A stretch of DNA of 64,000 nt from NCBI GenBank assembly GCA_032654645.1, contig JAULAW010000016.1, forward strand, positions 124,001 to 188,000, read 5' to 3'. The notes beneath the pieces were generated by a model, which saw nothing but the letters and a program-made list of their open reading frames with translations, ran no database searches and was not told where the DNA came from. A program made the position numbers and the translations under genes. This DNA is from CAITJF01 sp032654645 (GTDB lineage Bacteria > Pseudomonadota > Gammaproteobacteria > Burkholderiales > Gallionellaceae). This document shows, piece after piece, positions 33,340 to 42,303 of the stretch. Position 1 is the stretch's first letter; every line of letters starts with the position of its first letter.

Positions 33340-33987
33340 TCACAGGCCAAAAATAAAACTTATTAAGCGCGTCAGCCCGATTACCGGCGGCATCAGTATC
33401 CAGCCCAGCAGCGAGGTGAGCGCCATGAAAATCAGGATGAACATGCCATACGGCTCGATGCGAGCCAGTTGGTAGGCTAGCCGATGCGGCAATAGGCTAA
33501 CGGCTATGCGCCCGCCATCCAATGGTGGCAGGGGCAGCAAATTCAGCACCATCAGCACAATGTTAATGTTAATTCCGATCCGCGCCATTTCCAGCATCGG
33601 CTCGGCGAAATAGTTGCCTGGAAAAGCCCAAGCCAGTTTTGCCAGCAACCCCCAGCACAGTGCCATAAACAGGTTAGCGGCAGGGCCTGCCAGAGCCACC
33701 CACAACATATCCTGCTTGGGGCGGCGCAACGCACCGAAATTGACCGGCACCGGCTTGGCCCAGCCGAACAGGATGCCGCCAAACTTTAACGTCAACAAGG
33801 GCAGCAGGATGGTGCCTACCATATCGATGTGACGTATCGGGTTGAGGCTGATACGGCCCTGCTGATAAGCCGTCATGTCACCGAAATAGCGCGCCACGTA
33901 TCCGTGCGCTGCTTCATGCAGGGTGATGGCGAACAATACCGGAATCGCTGCAAGGGAGACGAATTGAATCAGTTGATCGAACTGCAT
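33340..33987 (-). CDS. Site-2 protease family (M50) membrane metalloprotease
   Basis: 215 residues with about five membrane helices. The zinc motif HEAAHGY is in the first helix (near residue 24) and the second motif NLLPLPPLDGGR follows at about residue 145; together they supply two His and an Asp. WAKPVPVN is typical of the YwhC/FtsH-associated subgroup. The substrate is unknown. Its ATG abuts the yciO stop directly. Confidence 0.93.
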   Translation of the reverse strand: MQFDQLIQFVSLAAIPVLFAITLHEAAHGYVARYFGDMTAYQQGRISLNPIRHIDMVGTILLPLLTLKFGGILFGWAKPVPVNFGALRRPKQDMLWVALAGPAANLFMALCWGLLAKLAWAFPGNYFAEPMLEMARIGININIVLMVLNLLPLPPLDGGRIAVSLLPHRLAYQLARIEPYGMFILIFMALTSLLGWILMPPVIGLTRLISFIFGL

Positions 33988-34632
33988 TTATCTCTCAATT
34001 CCCGGTTGGGTATTTTCGAATGGGGCGGCATCGCCCTTGCCGCGCCGTACCACCACGGGAGTGTCACTGGTCAAGTCTATCACTGTAGTCGGCTCCAGTC
34101 CGACCGCGCCGCCATCCAGCACCAGATCAACCTGATGGTTGAGGCGCTTGCGGATTTCTTCCGCATCGTTCAGCGCTTGCTCCTCACCCGGCAAGATCAG
34201 GGTGGAGCTCAATAAAGGCTCGCCCAATTCCTCCAGCAGCGCCAGCGCCACCGGATGATCGGGAATGCGTATGCCTATGGTGTTGCGCTTGGGGTGCTGC
34301 AAGCGCTTGGGCACTTCCTTGGTGGCATCAAGGATGAAGGTGTAGCTGCCCGGCGTATTATTCTTCAGCAGGCGGAATTGCATGTTGTCCACCCGTGCGT
34401 AACGGGCGAGTTCGGACAAGTCGCGGCACATCAAGGTCATGTAATGATTATCATCCAGGCCGCGTATCCGGCGGATGCGCTCCACGGCAGTCCTGTCGCC
34501 GAGATGGCAACCGAGTGCATGGCACGAATCGGTGGGGTAGACGATTATCGCACCGTCGCGCAACATGGCCGCCACTTGTCTGATAAGACGCTGTTGCGGG
34601 CTTTCCGGATGAATAACGAAAATTTGTGTCAT
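33988..34632 (-). CDS. yciO: YciO family protein (Sua5/YrdC/YciO fold)
   Basis: 214 residues with the YrdC-type fold: IVYPTDSCHALGCHLGDR at the N-terminus, the KNNTPGSYTFILDAT stretch, GIRIPDHPVALALL and LLSSTLILP. Relatives catalyse L-threonylcarbamoyladenylate formation for tRNA t6A37; YciO itself has weak activity and its role is not settled. The ATG at 34632 begins the conserved MTQIFVIHPE; in-frame sequence upstream overlaps the end of the PHP gene's noncoding spacer and is not conserved. Confidence 0.92.
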   Translation of the reverse strand: MTQIFVIHPESPQQRLIRQVAAMLRDGAIIVYPTDSCHALGCHLGDRTAVERIRRIRGLDDNHYMTLMCRDLSELARYARVDNMQFRLLKNNTPGSYTFILDATKEVPKRLQHPKRNTIGIRIPDHPVALALLEELGEPLLSSTLILPGEEQALNDAEEIRKRLNHQVDLVLDGGAVGLEPTTVIDLTSDTPVVVRRGKGDAAPFENTQPGIER

Positions 34633-34672
34633 AAAATATTCCTCATAGAATCTCGCTTTGTAGTTGCCAACC

Positions 34673-35542
34673 CTACATATTATTTTTTTCCCACAACTGC
34701 CATACCGGACGGCAAGCCAACGGGAAGTCGGGCAAACCTCCCAAGTCACGGTAACTTTCACCGGAACCATGAAAATCTGAGCCGCACGAGGCGAATAAAC
34801 CGAACTCATCCGCGTAACGGGCAAACTCGGCATATTGCTCGGGCGTGTGGGCGCCGCTCACCACCTCAATCCCCTGCCCGCCCAAATCGGTAAATTCGCG
34901 CAGCAATTCACGCAAAGTTGTTCTGCCCATTTGCTTTCGCCCGGAAGTGTAGCGGCCCGGGTGCGCCAGCACGGCGACGCCGCCGCTGCCGCGTATCCAG
35001 CTCACCACGTCCGGCAAAGCTGCCCATTGATGCGGCACATAGCCCGGTTTTCCCTTGACCAGGTAATTATTGAACACACTGCGCACATCCCTGGAATAGC
35101 CGTTCTCCACCAGAAAACGGGCAAAGTGCGTGCGCCCGATGATGCTTGGATTGCCCGCGTAGCGATAGGCGCCTTCCAGCGCCCCGCCGATGCCAAACTT
35201 GGCCAACGATTGCGCCATCAATTCCGCGCGTGCGCCGCGCCCTTTGCGGATGGCACGCAAGCCTTCAACCAGCGGCGGGTATGCGGTATCAATGCGCAGG
35301 CCGACAATATGCAGGTTGTGGCTGCGCCAGCTCACCGAAATCTCCACACCGTTGATGAACTGGATACCGTGCCGTGCAGCGGCTTGCGCAGCCTCGGCCA
35401 AACCGGCGACATCATCGTGATCGGTCAACGCCAAGAACTTCACCCCGCGCCCGGCAGCCCGCGCCACCAAGTCGGTTGGCGCCAGCAATCCATCGGAAAT
35501 GGTGGAATGGCAATGCAAGTCGTAATCCAGCATGGCAATCAA
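34673..35542 (-). CDS. PHP-domain phosphatase / RNase AM family (YciV)
   Basis: 289 residues in the PHP superfamily. Metal ligands are seen in DLHCHSTISDG, LTDHDDVAG, NGVEISV, VLAHPGRY and CGSDFHG. Characterised YciV proteins hydrolyse 3',5'-nucleoside bisphosphates and act as 5'-3' exoribonucleases. The ATG at 35542 or the one nine bases later (MLDYDLHCH) may be the start. It is 40 bases upstream of yciO and overlaps the rnfH stop by four bases. Confidence 0.93.
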   Translation of the reverse strand: MIAMLDYDLHCHSTISDGLLAPTDLVARAAGRGVKFLALTDHDDVAGLAEAAQAAARHGIQFINGVEISVSWRSHNLHIVGLRIDTAYPPLVEGLRAIRKGRGARAELMAQSLAKFGIGGALEGAYRYAGNPSIIGRTHFARFLVENGYSRDVRSVFNNYLVKGKPGYVPHQWAALPDVVSWIRGSGGVAVLAHPGRYTSGRKQMGRTTLRELLREFTDLGGQGIEVVSGAHTPEQYAEFARYADEFGLFASCGSDFHGSGESYRDLGGLPDFPLACRPVWQLWEKNNM

Positions 35543-35856
35543 GCAGCGGCTTCGCCGCCGCCTTTCTTCATGGCCTTGCCTTCTTCCGCCCGTTTGCGGC
35601 GCACTTCTTTCGGGTCGGCAAACAACGGACGATAAACCTCTATGCGATCTTTGTCGCGCAACACCGCATCGGCCTTGGTCAGTTTCCCGTAAATGCCAAG
35701 CTTGTTCTTTTCCAGGTCAATATCCGGATTTTTTTTCATGATGCCGGAAAGCGTGATCGCCTCGGCCACGGTGCTATGTTGCGGCATTTGCAGCTTCAGC
35801 AGCGTCTGCTCATGCGGCAACGCATACACCACTTCAATGTTGATCTTGTCGCTCAT
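35539..35856 (-). CDS. rnfH: RnfH family ubiquitin-like protein (UPF0125)
   Basis: 105 residues of the beta-grasp RnfH family: INIEVVYALPHEQTLLKLQM, TVAEAITLSGI, LGIYGKLTKADAVLRDKDRI and EVYRPLFADPKEVRRKRAEE. The C-terminal tail is Lys/Gly/Ala-rich. Its function is unknown; the family is usually paired with ratA, as here (four-base overlap). Confidence 0.92.
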   Translation of the reverse strand: MSDKINIEVVYALPHEQTLLKLQMPQHSTVAEAITLSGIMKKNPDIDLEKNKLGIYGKLTKADAVLRDKDRIEVYRPLFADPKEVRRKRAEEGKAMKKGGGEAAA

Positions 35857-36290
35857 TTGCTCGCATAAACTTTTTCTGCACGGTGGACAAAAGCATCCAC
35901 AAGGCTGTTGGTGATGTAATGAAAAATGGGACCCAACACTTTTTCCAGCACCCTGTGGGAAAAATCATAATGCAACTGAAGCTCTATTTTACAGGCAGAT
36001 TCGGAAAGCGGGATGAAATGCCAACTACCATCGAGATGCTTGAACGGCCCATCCTTCAGGGTGATGTCAATGCAATGGGGAGCCTGGCGCACATTTACCG
36101 TGGTGAAACTCTGCCTGACGTGGTGATAATCAATCTTTACCGTCGCATGCACAGTGCTGCCATCCACCGAGCTGACGCTGGTTCCGCCGCACCATGGCAG
36201 GAACTGCGGATAGTCCGCTACATTGTCCACCAGGGCGAACATCTGTTCCGCACTATAAGGGACCAGCACCGATTTTTCGACTGACGCCAT
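35853..36290 (-). CDS. ratA: RatA family START-domain protein
   Basis: 145 residues of the polyketide-cyclase/START fold: KSVLVPYSAEQMFALVDNVA, YPQFLPWCGG, LKDGPFKHLDGSWHF, and the C-terminal ITNSLVDAFVHRAEKVY. RatA has been reported as a toxin that blocks 70S assembly, while relatives (Coq10) bind ubiquinone; which applies here cannot be told. It precedes rnfH; smpB, often divergent from ratA, is absent. Confidence 0.92.
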   Translation of the reverse strand: MASVEKSVLVPYSAEQMFALVDNVADYPQFLPWCGGTSVSSVDGSTVHATVKIDYHHVRQSFTTVNVRQAPHCIDITLKDGPFKHLDGSWHFIPLSESACKIELQLHYDFSHRVLEKVLGPIFHYITNSLVDAFVHRAEKVYASK

Positions 36291-36293
36291 GCT

Positions 36294-37271
36294 TCAGGCC
36301 ATGCTCTGCGCGCGCAGGTCGGCGCCGAGCAGGCCGACTTGCGGATTGGTCACAATATGTAACGGCAGGGATTCGAGCAACCCGGCAAAGCGCCCCTTAT
36401 CCAGGAAGGCGCGCAGGAATGCTCCCTGCTGAAGGGTTGCCGTAACTTTTGCCGCAATTCCCCCTGCCACAAAAATACCGCCGCGCGGCAGCGCGGCAAG
36501 CGCCAAATTGCCCACAAACGCGCCATAAACCTGAAGGAATAAATCCAGCGCCATGCATGCGATGGGCTCATCACCCTGCTGCGCAAATCGCGCTATTGCA
36601 GCCGCAGCATCGCCCTCCCCCATCGCCGTCTCAAATTGCGCCGATGGTGTGCCTCGATCTGTGTCAAGCAGGAAATCGAGAATCGCCGTCAGGCCGGGGC
36701 CGGAAGCAATGCGCTCATAGGAAACATGGCCGTGGCGTTGCTGCAAATACTGCAACAGTTCATATTGGATGGCATCGGTCGGAGCAAAATCCATATGCCC
36801 GCCTTCCGATGGATGCACCGCGTAGCCGCCATCCTGCCAGGAAAGCCAGGCCACCCCCAGCCCGGTGCCCGCACCCGCCACCACTCGCACCCCCAACGCC
36901 TGCGGTTTGCCTGCCTGCAAGGTCAGCAAATCGGCTGGCTGCAATGCCGCAATGCCCAGGCCCACGGCCTCAAAATCGTTGATCAAGGATACTCGGGGGA
37001 TGGCAAAGCGGGCGGCAAGCGCATCCGCATCCACCTCCCACGGCAGATTGGTCAGCTTTGCCCGCCTGCCGGAAATAGGGCAGGCCAGCGCAAAACAGGC
37101 AGCGGCGATGCCGGGCGCTCCCGCCTCGCGCAAGAATTCATCCAGGATTTCCGCCAGCCCGGTGTATCCGGCGCTGGGGTAGGATTTTTGCAGCAATGGA
37201 ACTCCGTCCACCGTGCTGATCCGCAACAGCGCCTTGGTGCCGCCTATGTCGCCCGCCAAAAAATGACTCAT
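36294..37271 (-). CDS. glk: Glucokinase
   Basis: 325 residues of the Glk family (ASKHA fold). It has the N-terminal ATP-binding GDIGGTKALLRI, LINDFEAVGLGIA with the catalytic Asp, VVAGAGTGLGVAWL, SEGGHMDFAP and GGIFVAGGIAAKV. It phosphorylates glucose to glucose 6-phosphate. The ATG at 37271 gives the canonical MSHFLAGDIGG start; an open frame 46 codons further upstream has no family character. It sits near pgm, so glucose/glycogen metabolism may be linked. Confidence 0.94.
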   Translation of the reverse strand: MSHFLAGDIGGTKALLRISTVDGVPLLQKSYPSAGYTGLAEILDEFLREAGAPGIAAACFALACPISGRRAKLTNLPWEVDADALAARFAIPRVSLINDFEAVGLGIAALQPADLLTLQAGKPQALGVRVVAGAGTGLGVAWLSWQDGGYAVHPSEGGHMDFAPTDAIQYELLQYLQQRHGHVSYERIASGPGLTAILDFLLDTDRGTPSAQFETAMGEGDAAAAIARFAQQGDEPIACMALDLFLQVYGAFVGNLALAALPRGGIFVAGGIAAKVTATLQQGAFLRAFLDKGRFAGLLESLPLHIVTNPQVGLLGADLRAQSMA

Positions 37272-37586
37272 AGCTGCTAATGGTATCCGATTTGCGATTA
37301 GTTTTCGTGATTGATCGGGGCTGGCTAGTGTAAATTCGGGAACCTGAACCCGATGTGATATGGCATGTTTGCGCGAATATAAAGCCACACTGGCGTTAAT
37401 TACAGCCATTTGAAAACACTCAAAACTGTTTGCAAGCTACGGATCGCCCTCGAAAACTAGCCTATATATATCTAGACCTTTCGGCATATATACCCCTTGC
37501 CTGTTGAAATGTATCCTTTAACAAGGCGCATTGCAAAACTGAGCGCCAGAACTGTTTATTTACTGTTCGATCAAGAAAGGGCGAAT

Positions 37587-37685
37587 ATGATAAACAAGAT
37601 AGCCGCAGCTATGATGTTGGGTGGTGGTATCGTCTTGGGAATACAAGCCTATGTCTTGTTTCAGATACTCAGGTTGTTGACATAA
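37587..37685 (+). pseudogene. Truncated duplicate of the N-terminus of the following gene
   Basis: A 32-codon frame from an ATG with ribosome-binding site AAGAAAGG. Its first 26 residues (MINKIAAAMMLGGGIVLGIQ, then AYVLF) are identical to the start of the gene at 37717; it then reads QILRLLT and stops. At DNA level about 79 bases repeat at a spacing of 130 with few changes. It may be a decayed duplicate or a small membrane peptide. Confidence 0.65.
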
Positions 37686-37716
37686 ACCCGATGGAAGCAG
37701 CCAAGAAAGGTTGTAT

Positions 37717-38127
37717 ATGATTAACAAAATTGCCGCAGCTATGATGTTGGGTGGGGGTATCGTCTTGGGGATACAAGCCTATGTCTTGTTCCGGAAGCAG
37801 CATCAGAAGCTGTCGCTTTGCCATCGAACATGGGCTGAAGTCATAGATGTCAAGATGCACAGCGGGGGCGAGGAATCTGGTCCGACCCCACATCCGGTCA
37901 TCCGTTACCGGGCGATGAACGGGGAACATGTGACATTCCTGGGCAAGTTTGGCAGCTCAAACTGGAGAGTCAAGAAGGGCCACCGGCTGGAAATACTGGT
38001 CAGCCCGGGCAAACCAACCGATGCAGAAGTTGTGAGCTTCATGACGCAATGGGGCTTGCCCCTGATGTTCGCGATCATATCGGGCGGCTCGATAATTAGC
38101 GCACCGGCGGTGTACCTGTTTTTTTAA
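37717..38127 (+). CDS. DUF3592-like membrane protein
   Basis: 136 residues. An N-terminal helix (AAAMMLGGGIVLGIQAYVLF) and a C-terminal helix (GLPLMFAIISGGSIISAPAV) flank a beta-rich middle: TWAEVIDVKMHSGGEESGPT, HPVIRYRAMNGEHVTF and LEILVSPGKPTDAEV. This is the DUF3592 layout; its function is unknown. The start ATG at 37717 follows AAGAAAGG; the in-frame TTG at 37711 is less likely. It converges on pgm. Confidence 0.8.
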   Translation: MINKIAAAMMLGGGIVLGIQAYVLFRKQHQKLSLCHRTWAEVIDVKMHSGGEESGPTPHPVIRYRAMNGEHVTFLGKFGSSNWRVKKGHRLEILVSPGKPTDAEVVSFMTQWGLPLMFAIISGGSIISAPAVYLFF

Positions 38128-38139
38128 ACCGTGATCGAA

Positions 38140-39771
38140 TCAGGTAATCACCGTGGGCTGCTCGCGCCCCGTGCGCTGCTTTAATTCCGAGACTTGTAAA
38201 GCGATCTGAATCAAATCTGCCAGCGCCACTTGCGCATCCAGGTAATGGCGTCCGATGTCTGCTTCGTAGGCTTCCAGATAAACGCGCAACGTCGCGCCTT
38301 CCGTGCCGGTGCCGGACAGGCGGAACACGATGCGCGAACCGTCGGTAAAGGCGATGCGCACGCCCTGTCCGGTGCTCACGCTGCCATCCACCGGATCGGT
38401 GTAGCTGAAGTCGTCGCAGAACAGCACGCTGAAATTGCCCAGTTTGCTTCCGGTCAATGTTCCGAAACTGTCGTGCAGGTGGGTTATCACCCCTTGCGCG
38501 GCGGCGGTCGGCAATCCCTCATAGTCGTAACGCGAATACACATTGCGGCCATACTTGGCCCAGTGCCCGCGCACGATGTTCTCCACCGACAGCCTGCGCA
38601 TCGCTAGGATGTTGAGCCAGAACAGCACCGCCCACAGGCCGTCCTTCTCGCGCACGTGATCGGAACCGGTGCCGAAACTTTCCTCGCCGCACAGCGTAAC
38701 TTTACCTGCATCCATCAGGTTGCCGAAAAATTTCCAGCCAGTGGGCGTTTCGTAACAGGGGATGTCCAGCGCTTGCGCCACGCGGTCAACCGCCGCACTG
38801 GTGGGCATGGAGCGTGCGACACCGGCCAGGCCTTGCTTGTAGCCCGGCGCCAGCGTGGCGTTGGCAGCGATAATGGCGAGGCTGTCGGAAGGCGTGACGA
38901 AAAAACGCCTCCCCAGAATCATGTTGCGGTCACCGTCGCCATCCGAGGCCGCGCCGAAATCCGGCGCCTCGGCACCGTACATGATCTCCACCAGATCATG
39001 CGCGTAAGTCAGGTTGGGATCGGGGTGCCCGCCGCCGAAATCTTCCAGCGGCACGGCGTTGATCACGCTGCCGGCTGCCGCGCCCAGACGCCGCTCCAGA
39101 ATTTCTTTTGCATATGGCCCATTCACCGCGTGCATGGCGTCGAACTTGATGCGGAAGCCTCTCGCCAGCAAGTCGCGGATCGCAGCGAAATCGAACAGCG
39201 ATTCCATCAGCTCGGCGTAATCGCTCACCGGGTCTATCACCTGTACTTCCATGGCGCCCAGCGTCGAGTTGCCTATCGCATCGAACGCCACATCGGCTGC
39301 GTCGAGAATGCGGTACTCGCGGATGATTTTGCTCCTGGCAAAAATCGCTTCGGTCACTGTCTCGGTGGCGGGACCACCGTTGGCGCTGTTGAATTTGATG
39401 CCGAAGTCGCCATCCGGCCCGCCGGGATTGTGGCTGGCGGAGAGAATGATGCCGCCGAAGGTTTTGTATTTGCGGATCACGCAGGATGCCGCCGGGGTGG
39501 AAAGAATGCCGCCCCTGCCCAGCAGCACCTTGCCGAAACCGTTGGCGGCGGCCATTTTCAGGATGATCTGGATCGCTTCGCGGTTGTAGTAGCGCCCGTC
39601 GCCACCCAGCACCAGCGTCGCCCCGCGCGGCGCGGCAATGCTGTCGAAAATGGACTGCACGAAATTTTCCAGGTAATGCGTCTTCTGGAATACCGTGACT
39701 TTCTTGCGCAGGCCGGAAGTGCCGGGCTTCTGGTCGAAAAAGGGTTGGGTGGGAACGGTGCGGATGCTCAT
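38140..39771 (-). CDS. pgm: Phosphoglucomutase
   Basis: 543 residues of the eukaryote-like alpha-D-phosphohexomutase subfamily. The phosphoserine loop is ILSASHNPGGPDGDFGIKF, the metal loop is DGDGDRNMI, the sugar-binding loop is CGEESFGTGSDHVREKDGLW, and the phosphate-binding loop RLSGTGTEGATLRVY is near the end. It interconverts glucose 1- and 6-phosphate. The N-terminal PTQPFFDQKPGTSGLRKKV is typical. It is divergent from the accessory island that starts about 80 bases upstream. Confidence 0.96.
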   Translation of the reverse strand: MSIRTVPTQPFFDQKPGTSGLRKKVTVFQKTHYLENFVQSIFDSIAAPRGATLVLGGDGRYYNREAIQIILKMAAANGFGKVLLGRGGILSTPAASCVIRKYKTFGGIILSASHNPGGPDGDFGIKFNSANGGPATETVTEAIFARSKIIREYRILDAADVAFDAIGNSTLGAMEVQVIDPVSDYAELMESLFDFAAIRDLLARGFRIKFDAMHAVNGPYAKEILERRLGAAAGSVINAVPLEDFGGGHPDPNLTYAHDLVEIMYGAEAPDFGAASDGDGDRNMILGRRFFVTPSDSLAIIAANATLAPGYKQGLAGVARSMPTSAAVDRVAQALDIPCYETPTGWKFFGNLMDAGKVTLCGEESFGTGSDHVREKDGLWAVLFWLNILAMRRLSVENIVRGHWAKYGRNVYSRYDYEGLPTAAAQGVITHLHDSFGTLTGSKLGNFSVLFCDDFSYTDPVDGSVSTGQGVRIAFTDGSRIVFRLSGTGTEGATLRVYLEAYEADIGRHYLDAQVALADLIQIALQVSELKQRTGREQPTVIT

Positions 39772-39848
39772 TTACAGGCCCTCACTGGATGAATTATTTT
39801 CAAGCACATCATATCACTGCAACATGCATTGCGCGCGAGAACCGCGAC

Positions 39849-39910
39849 CGCAAGCTGTGAATCTGGTAGAGCTGGATGGCCCGGTGTGCGATACCTTTAG
39901 TCCCATGAAC
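39849..39910 (+). repeat. Left copy of the island-flanking direct repeat
   Basis: The core GATGGCCCGGTGTGCGATAC continues CTT (39875-39897) and matches 53222-53244 in 22 of 23 bases. Outside the core, CGCAAGCT, AATCTG, and ATGAA are also shared at the same spacing. The second copy is the immediate upstream region and start codon of recQ, so this copy looks like a displaced recQ leader. Confidence 0.75.
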
Positions 39911-39988
39911 AACTATCGAACACATTGCGCCATTTTGGCGACAGGTCTAAACTTCTCCCATCTGAACCAGTATTTGATGGAGGTGGGC

Positions 39989-40300
39989 ATGGGAACAGTT
40001 GCAACCAAGCAAGACCGCATCGGTGCCCGCGTGCCGCGAGATGTGTACGAAACGCTCTGCCGCGCAGCCGAGTTGACGGGAGCCACAGTCAACCAGTTTT
40101 TGGTGCAGTCTGCGCTGAAAGAGGCGCAATCCGTAATCGAGCGCGAGCAAACCATCAATTTGTCGCGCCGCGACTGCGAGCGCCTGCTCGACCTGCTGGA
40201 AAAACCGCCCAAACCGAATGCACGTCTAAAAGCTGCCGTGAAGCGCTATCAGAAAGCAAAACACAGTGATGCTGATACTGGCTTTAACTGGAAGCCATGA
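39989..40300 (+). CDS. DUF1778 (TacA-like) antitoxin
   Basis: 103 residues: KQDRIGARVPRDVYETLCRA, then AELTGATVNQFLVQSALKEA. This is the ribbon-helix-helix domain of the DUF1778 antitoxins that neutralise GNAT toxins; the rest (SRRDCERLLDLLEKPPKPN) is the toxin-wrapping tail. The ATG at 39989 follows GGAGGTGGGC. A longer in-frame start at 39905 belongs to the repeated recQ-like leader and would add 28 residues. It overlaps the toxin gene by about 30 bases. Confidence 0.9.
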   Translation: MGTVATKQDRIGARVPRDVYETLCRAAELTGATVNQFLVQSALKEAQSVIEREQTINLSRRDCERLLDLLEKPPKPNARLKAAVKRYQKAKHSDADTGFNWKP

Positions 40301-40742
40301 CCGGCAAGATTTCGATTGCGGCCAGCCGGAACTGAACGACTGGCTGCGGTGCATCGCGCGCCAGCATCAGGACAAAGGGCTTTCCAAAACTTTTGTCGCT
40401 GTTCTTGAAGATGAACCTGCCCACATCTGCGGCTACTACGCCCTCACACTCACCGAAGTTGATACGCAGCCCTTGCCGGAAGCGCGGCGCAGGAAGCTGC
40501 CGCGCCTGTTTCCCGGCATCCGGCTTGGGCGTCTGGCTGTTGATACCCGATTTCAGGGTAAACGCCTGGGCGAACTGCTATTGGTGGACGCGCTCGAACG
40601 CGTGCGCTTCATACGCGAACACGCGGGCGTCATCGGATTGTTTGTTGATGCAATTGATGACAAGGCGGCCGCTTTCTACACACACTTCGGCTTCGAGGCG
40701 TTCGTGGATGATCCGCTCAAGCTGTTTTTGCCGGTGAGGTGA
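40269..40742 (+). CDS. GNAT family toxin (TacT/AtaT-like)
   Basis: 157 residues of the GNAT acetyltransferase toxin family, which acetylates aminoacyl-tRNA and blocks translation. Seen are FDCGQPELNDWLRCIARQHQ, the acetyl-CoA loop IRLGRLAVDTRFQGKRLGEL, and FYTHFGFEAF at the C-terminus. A GTG three bases upstream is an alternative start. It is encoded directly after and overlapping the DUF1778 antitoxin gene. Confidence 0.92.
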   Translation: MLILALTGSHDRQDFDCGQPELNDWLRCIARQHQDKGLSKTFVAVLEDEPAHICGYYALTLTEVDTQPLPEARRRKLPRLFPGIRLGRLAVDTRFQGKRLGELLLVDALERVRFIREHAGVIGLFVDAIDDKAAAFYTHFGFEAFVDDPLKLFLPVR

Positions 40743-40818
40743 GACAGGTGGTGATTCATCGCATCGGGAGAGCCATTCTCCTCAATCGGCAGAATGTTGC
40801 TTCTGGAGGCGACGCGCT

Positions 40819-42264
40819 GTGAGCCTGGATTACGCCACCCTCGACACCTTGCGCCGCAGCCACCCCGCATGGCGCTTGCTGCTGGCCGATCACGCGCCGC
40901 TGGTGGCGAGCTTTCTGCAACGGGTGTTTGTCCTGCCCAATGTGCGCGGGATGGCGCAGGCGGAACTGGTTTCAAAACTGGAAGACGAGCTGTTTCATTT
41001 GCGCCAGTCGCAAGGGGGTGCCGCATTCCCCAAACCGGCGGCGGCTTACCTCGAAGACTGGACGCAGGACACGCGCGGCTGGCTGCGCAAATATTATCCG
41101 CCGGGATCGGACGAGGCGCATTTCGACCTGACCCCGGCCACCGAGAAAGCCATTGCCTGGCTGGAGAGCCTCACCCAGCGCGCCTTCGTGGGCACCGAAT
41201 CGCGCCTGATGACGGTGTTCGAATTGCTCAGGCAAATGGTGGAAGGCAGCGATGCCAACCCCGAAGCGCGCATCCGCGAGCTGGAGAAGCGCAAGGCTGA
41301 GATTGATGCCGAGATCGCGCGCATCCGTGACGGCGAACTCGCCCTGCTCGACGAGACGGCGCTGAAAGACCGCTTCCAGCAAGTGTCCGCCACGGCGCGG
41401 GAACTGCTGGCCGATTTCCGCGAAGTGGAGCAAAACTTTCGCACTCTGGATCGCAGCACACGCGAGCGCATCGCCCTATGGGAAGGCGCGAAAGGCGGTT
41501 TGCTGGAGTCGATTTTCGGCGAACGCGACGCGATTGCCGACTCCGATCAGGGCAAGAGCTTCCGCGCATTCTGGGATTTCCTGATGTCGCCCGAGCGGCA
41601 GGAAGAATTGTCCGCCTTGCTCAAGGCGGTGTTCGAGCTACAGGCGGTGCGCGCGCTGGAGCCGGATGCGCGCCTGAAGCGGGTGCATTACGATTGGCTT
41701 GAGGCGGGCGAACACACGCAGCGCACGGTGTCCTTGCTGTCGCAACAGTTGCGCCGTTTTCTCGACGATCAGGTGTGGCTGGAAAACCGCCGCATCATGG
41801 AAATCATCCACCATATCGAAGCCCACGCGCTGGCCTTGCGCGAGGATATGCCCAAAGAGCCCGCGTTCATGGAGATCGACGATGTCGCGCCGGGCATCGA
41901 ACTGCCCATGGAACGCCCCCTGTTTTCGGTGCTGGTCAAGCCCGTGCTCACGGATCAAATACTGGCGGTCGATGATGGAGATGTAACGGCGGACGCGCTG
42001 TTCGGCCATGTGGTGGTGGACAAAGCGCGCCTTGCGGCGCAACTGCGCCACGCCTTGCAGACGCGGCAGCAGATTACGCTGGAAGAGTTGCTGGACGAAT
42101 TTCCCATGGAGCATGGGCTTGCGGAACTGGTAACCTACCTAACCTTGGCCAGCGAAGACAAGAAAGCATTATTCGATGAGGCCAATTACGACGTTGTGCG
42201 CTGGGTCGATGGTGACAACATGAACCGTAGCGCCAGCTTGCCGCGCGTGATTTTCAACAGGTGA
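40819..42264 (+). CDS. jetA: Wadjet type I component JetA (DUF3375)
   Basis: 481 residues of DUF3375, the kleisin-like/winged-helix MukF-related subunit of the Wadjet condensin that recognises and linearises circular plasmids. It starts with LDYATLDTLRRSHPAWRLLL, then ADHAPLVASFLQRVF, has an extended coiled coil (RIRELEKRKAEIDAEIARIR) and a C-terminal winged-helix part (LAELVTYLTLASEDKKALF). The GTG start at 40819 follows GGAGGCG. In other genomes jetA is next to jetB; here 5.8 kb intervene. It is intact, so the system may still be complete if jetA and jetBCD are both transcribed. Confidence 0.93.
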   Translation: MSLDYATLDTLRRSHPAWRLLLADHAPLVASFLQRVFVLPNVRGMAQAELVSKLEDELFHLRQSQGGAAFPKPAAAYLEDWTQDTRGWLRKYYPPGSDEAHFDLTPATEKAIAWLESLTQRAFVGTESRLMTVFELLRQMVEGSDANPEARIRELEKRKAEIDAEIARIRDGELALLDETALKDRFQQVSATARELLADFREVEQNFRTLDRSTRERIALWEGAKGGLLESIFGERDAIADSDQGKSFRAFWDFLMSPERQEELSALLKAVFELQAVRALEPDARLKRVHYDWLEAGEHTQRTVSLLSQQLRRFLDDQVWLENRRIMEIIHHIEAHALALREDMPKEPAFMEIDDVAPGIELPMERPLFSVLVKPVLTDQILAVDDGDVTADALFGHVVVDKARLAAQLRHALQTRQQITLEELLDEFPMEHGLAELVTYLTLASEDKKALFDEANYDVVRWVDGDNMNRSASLPRVIFNR

Positions 42265-42303
42265 CAGCCTGGAGAATCGAACCCAAATGTAGAATTACCA
42301 ACC

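Noticed and set aside
36294..37409. Longer glucokinase start at 37409
   Set aside because: The extra 46 residues lack family similarity; MSHFLAGDIGGTK at 37271 is the canonical start.
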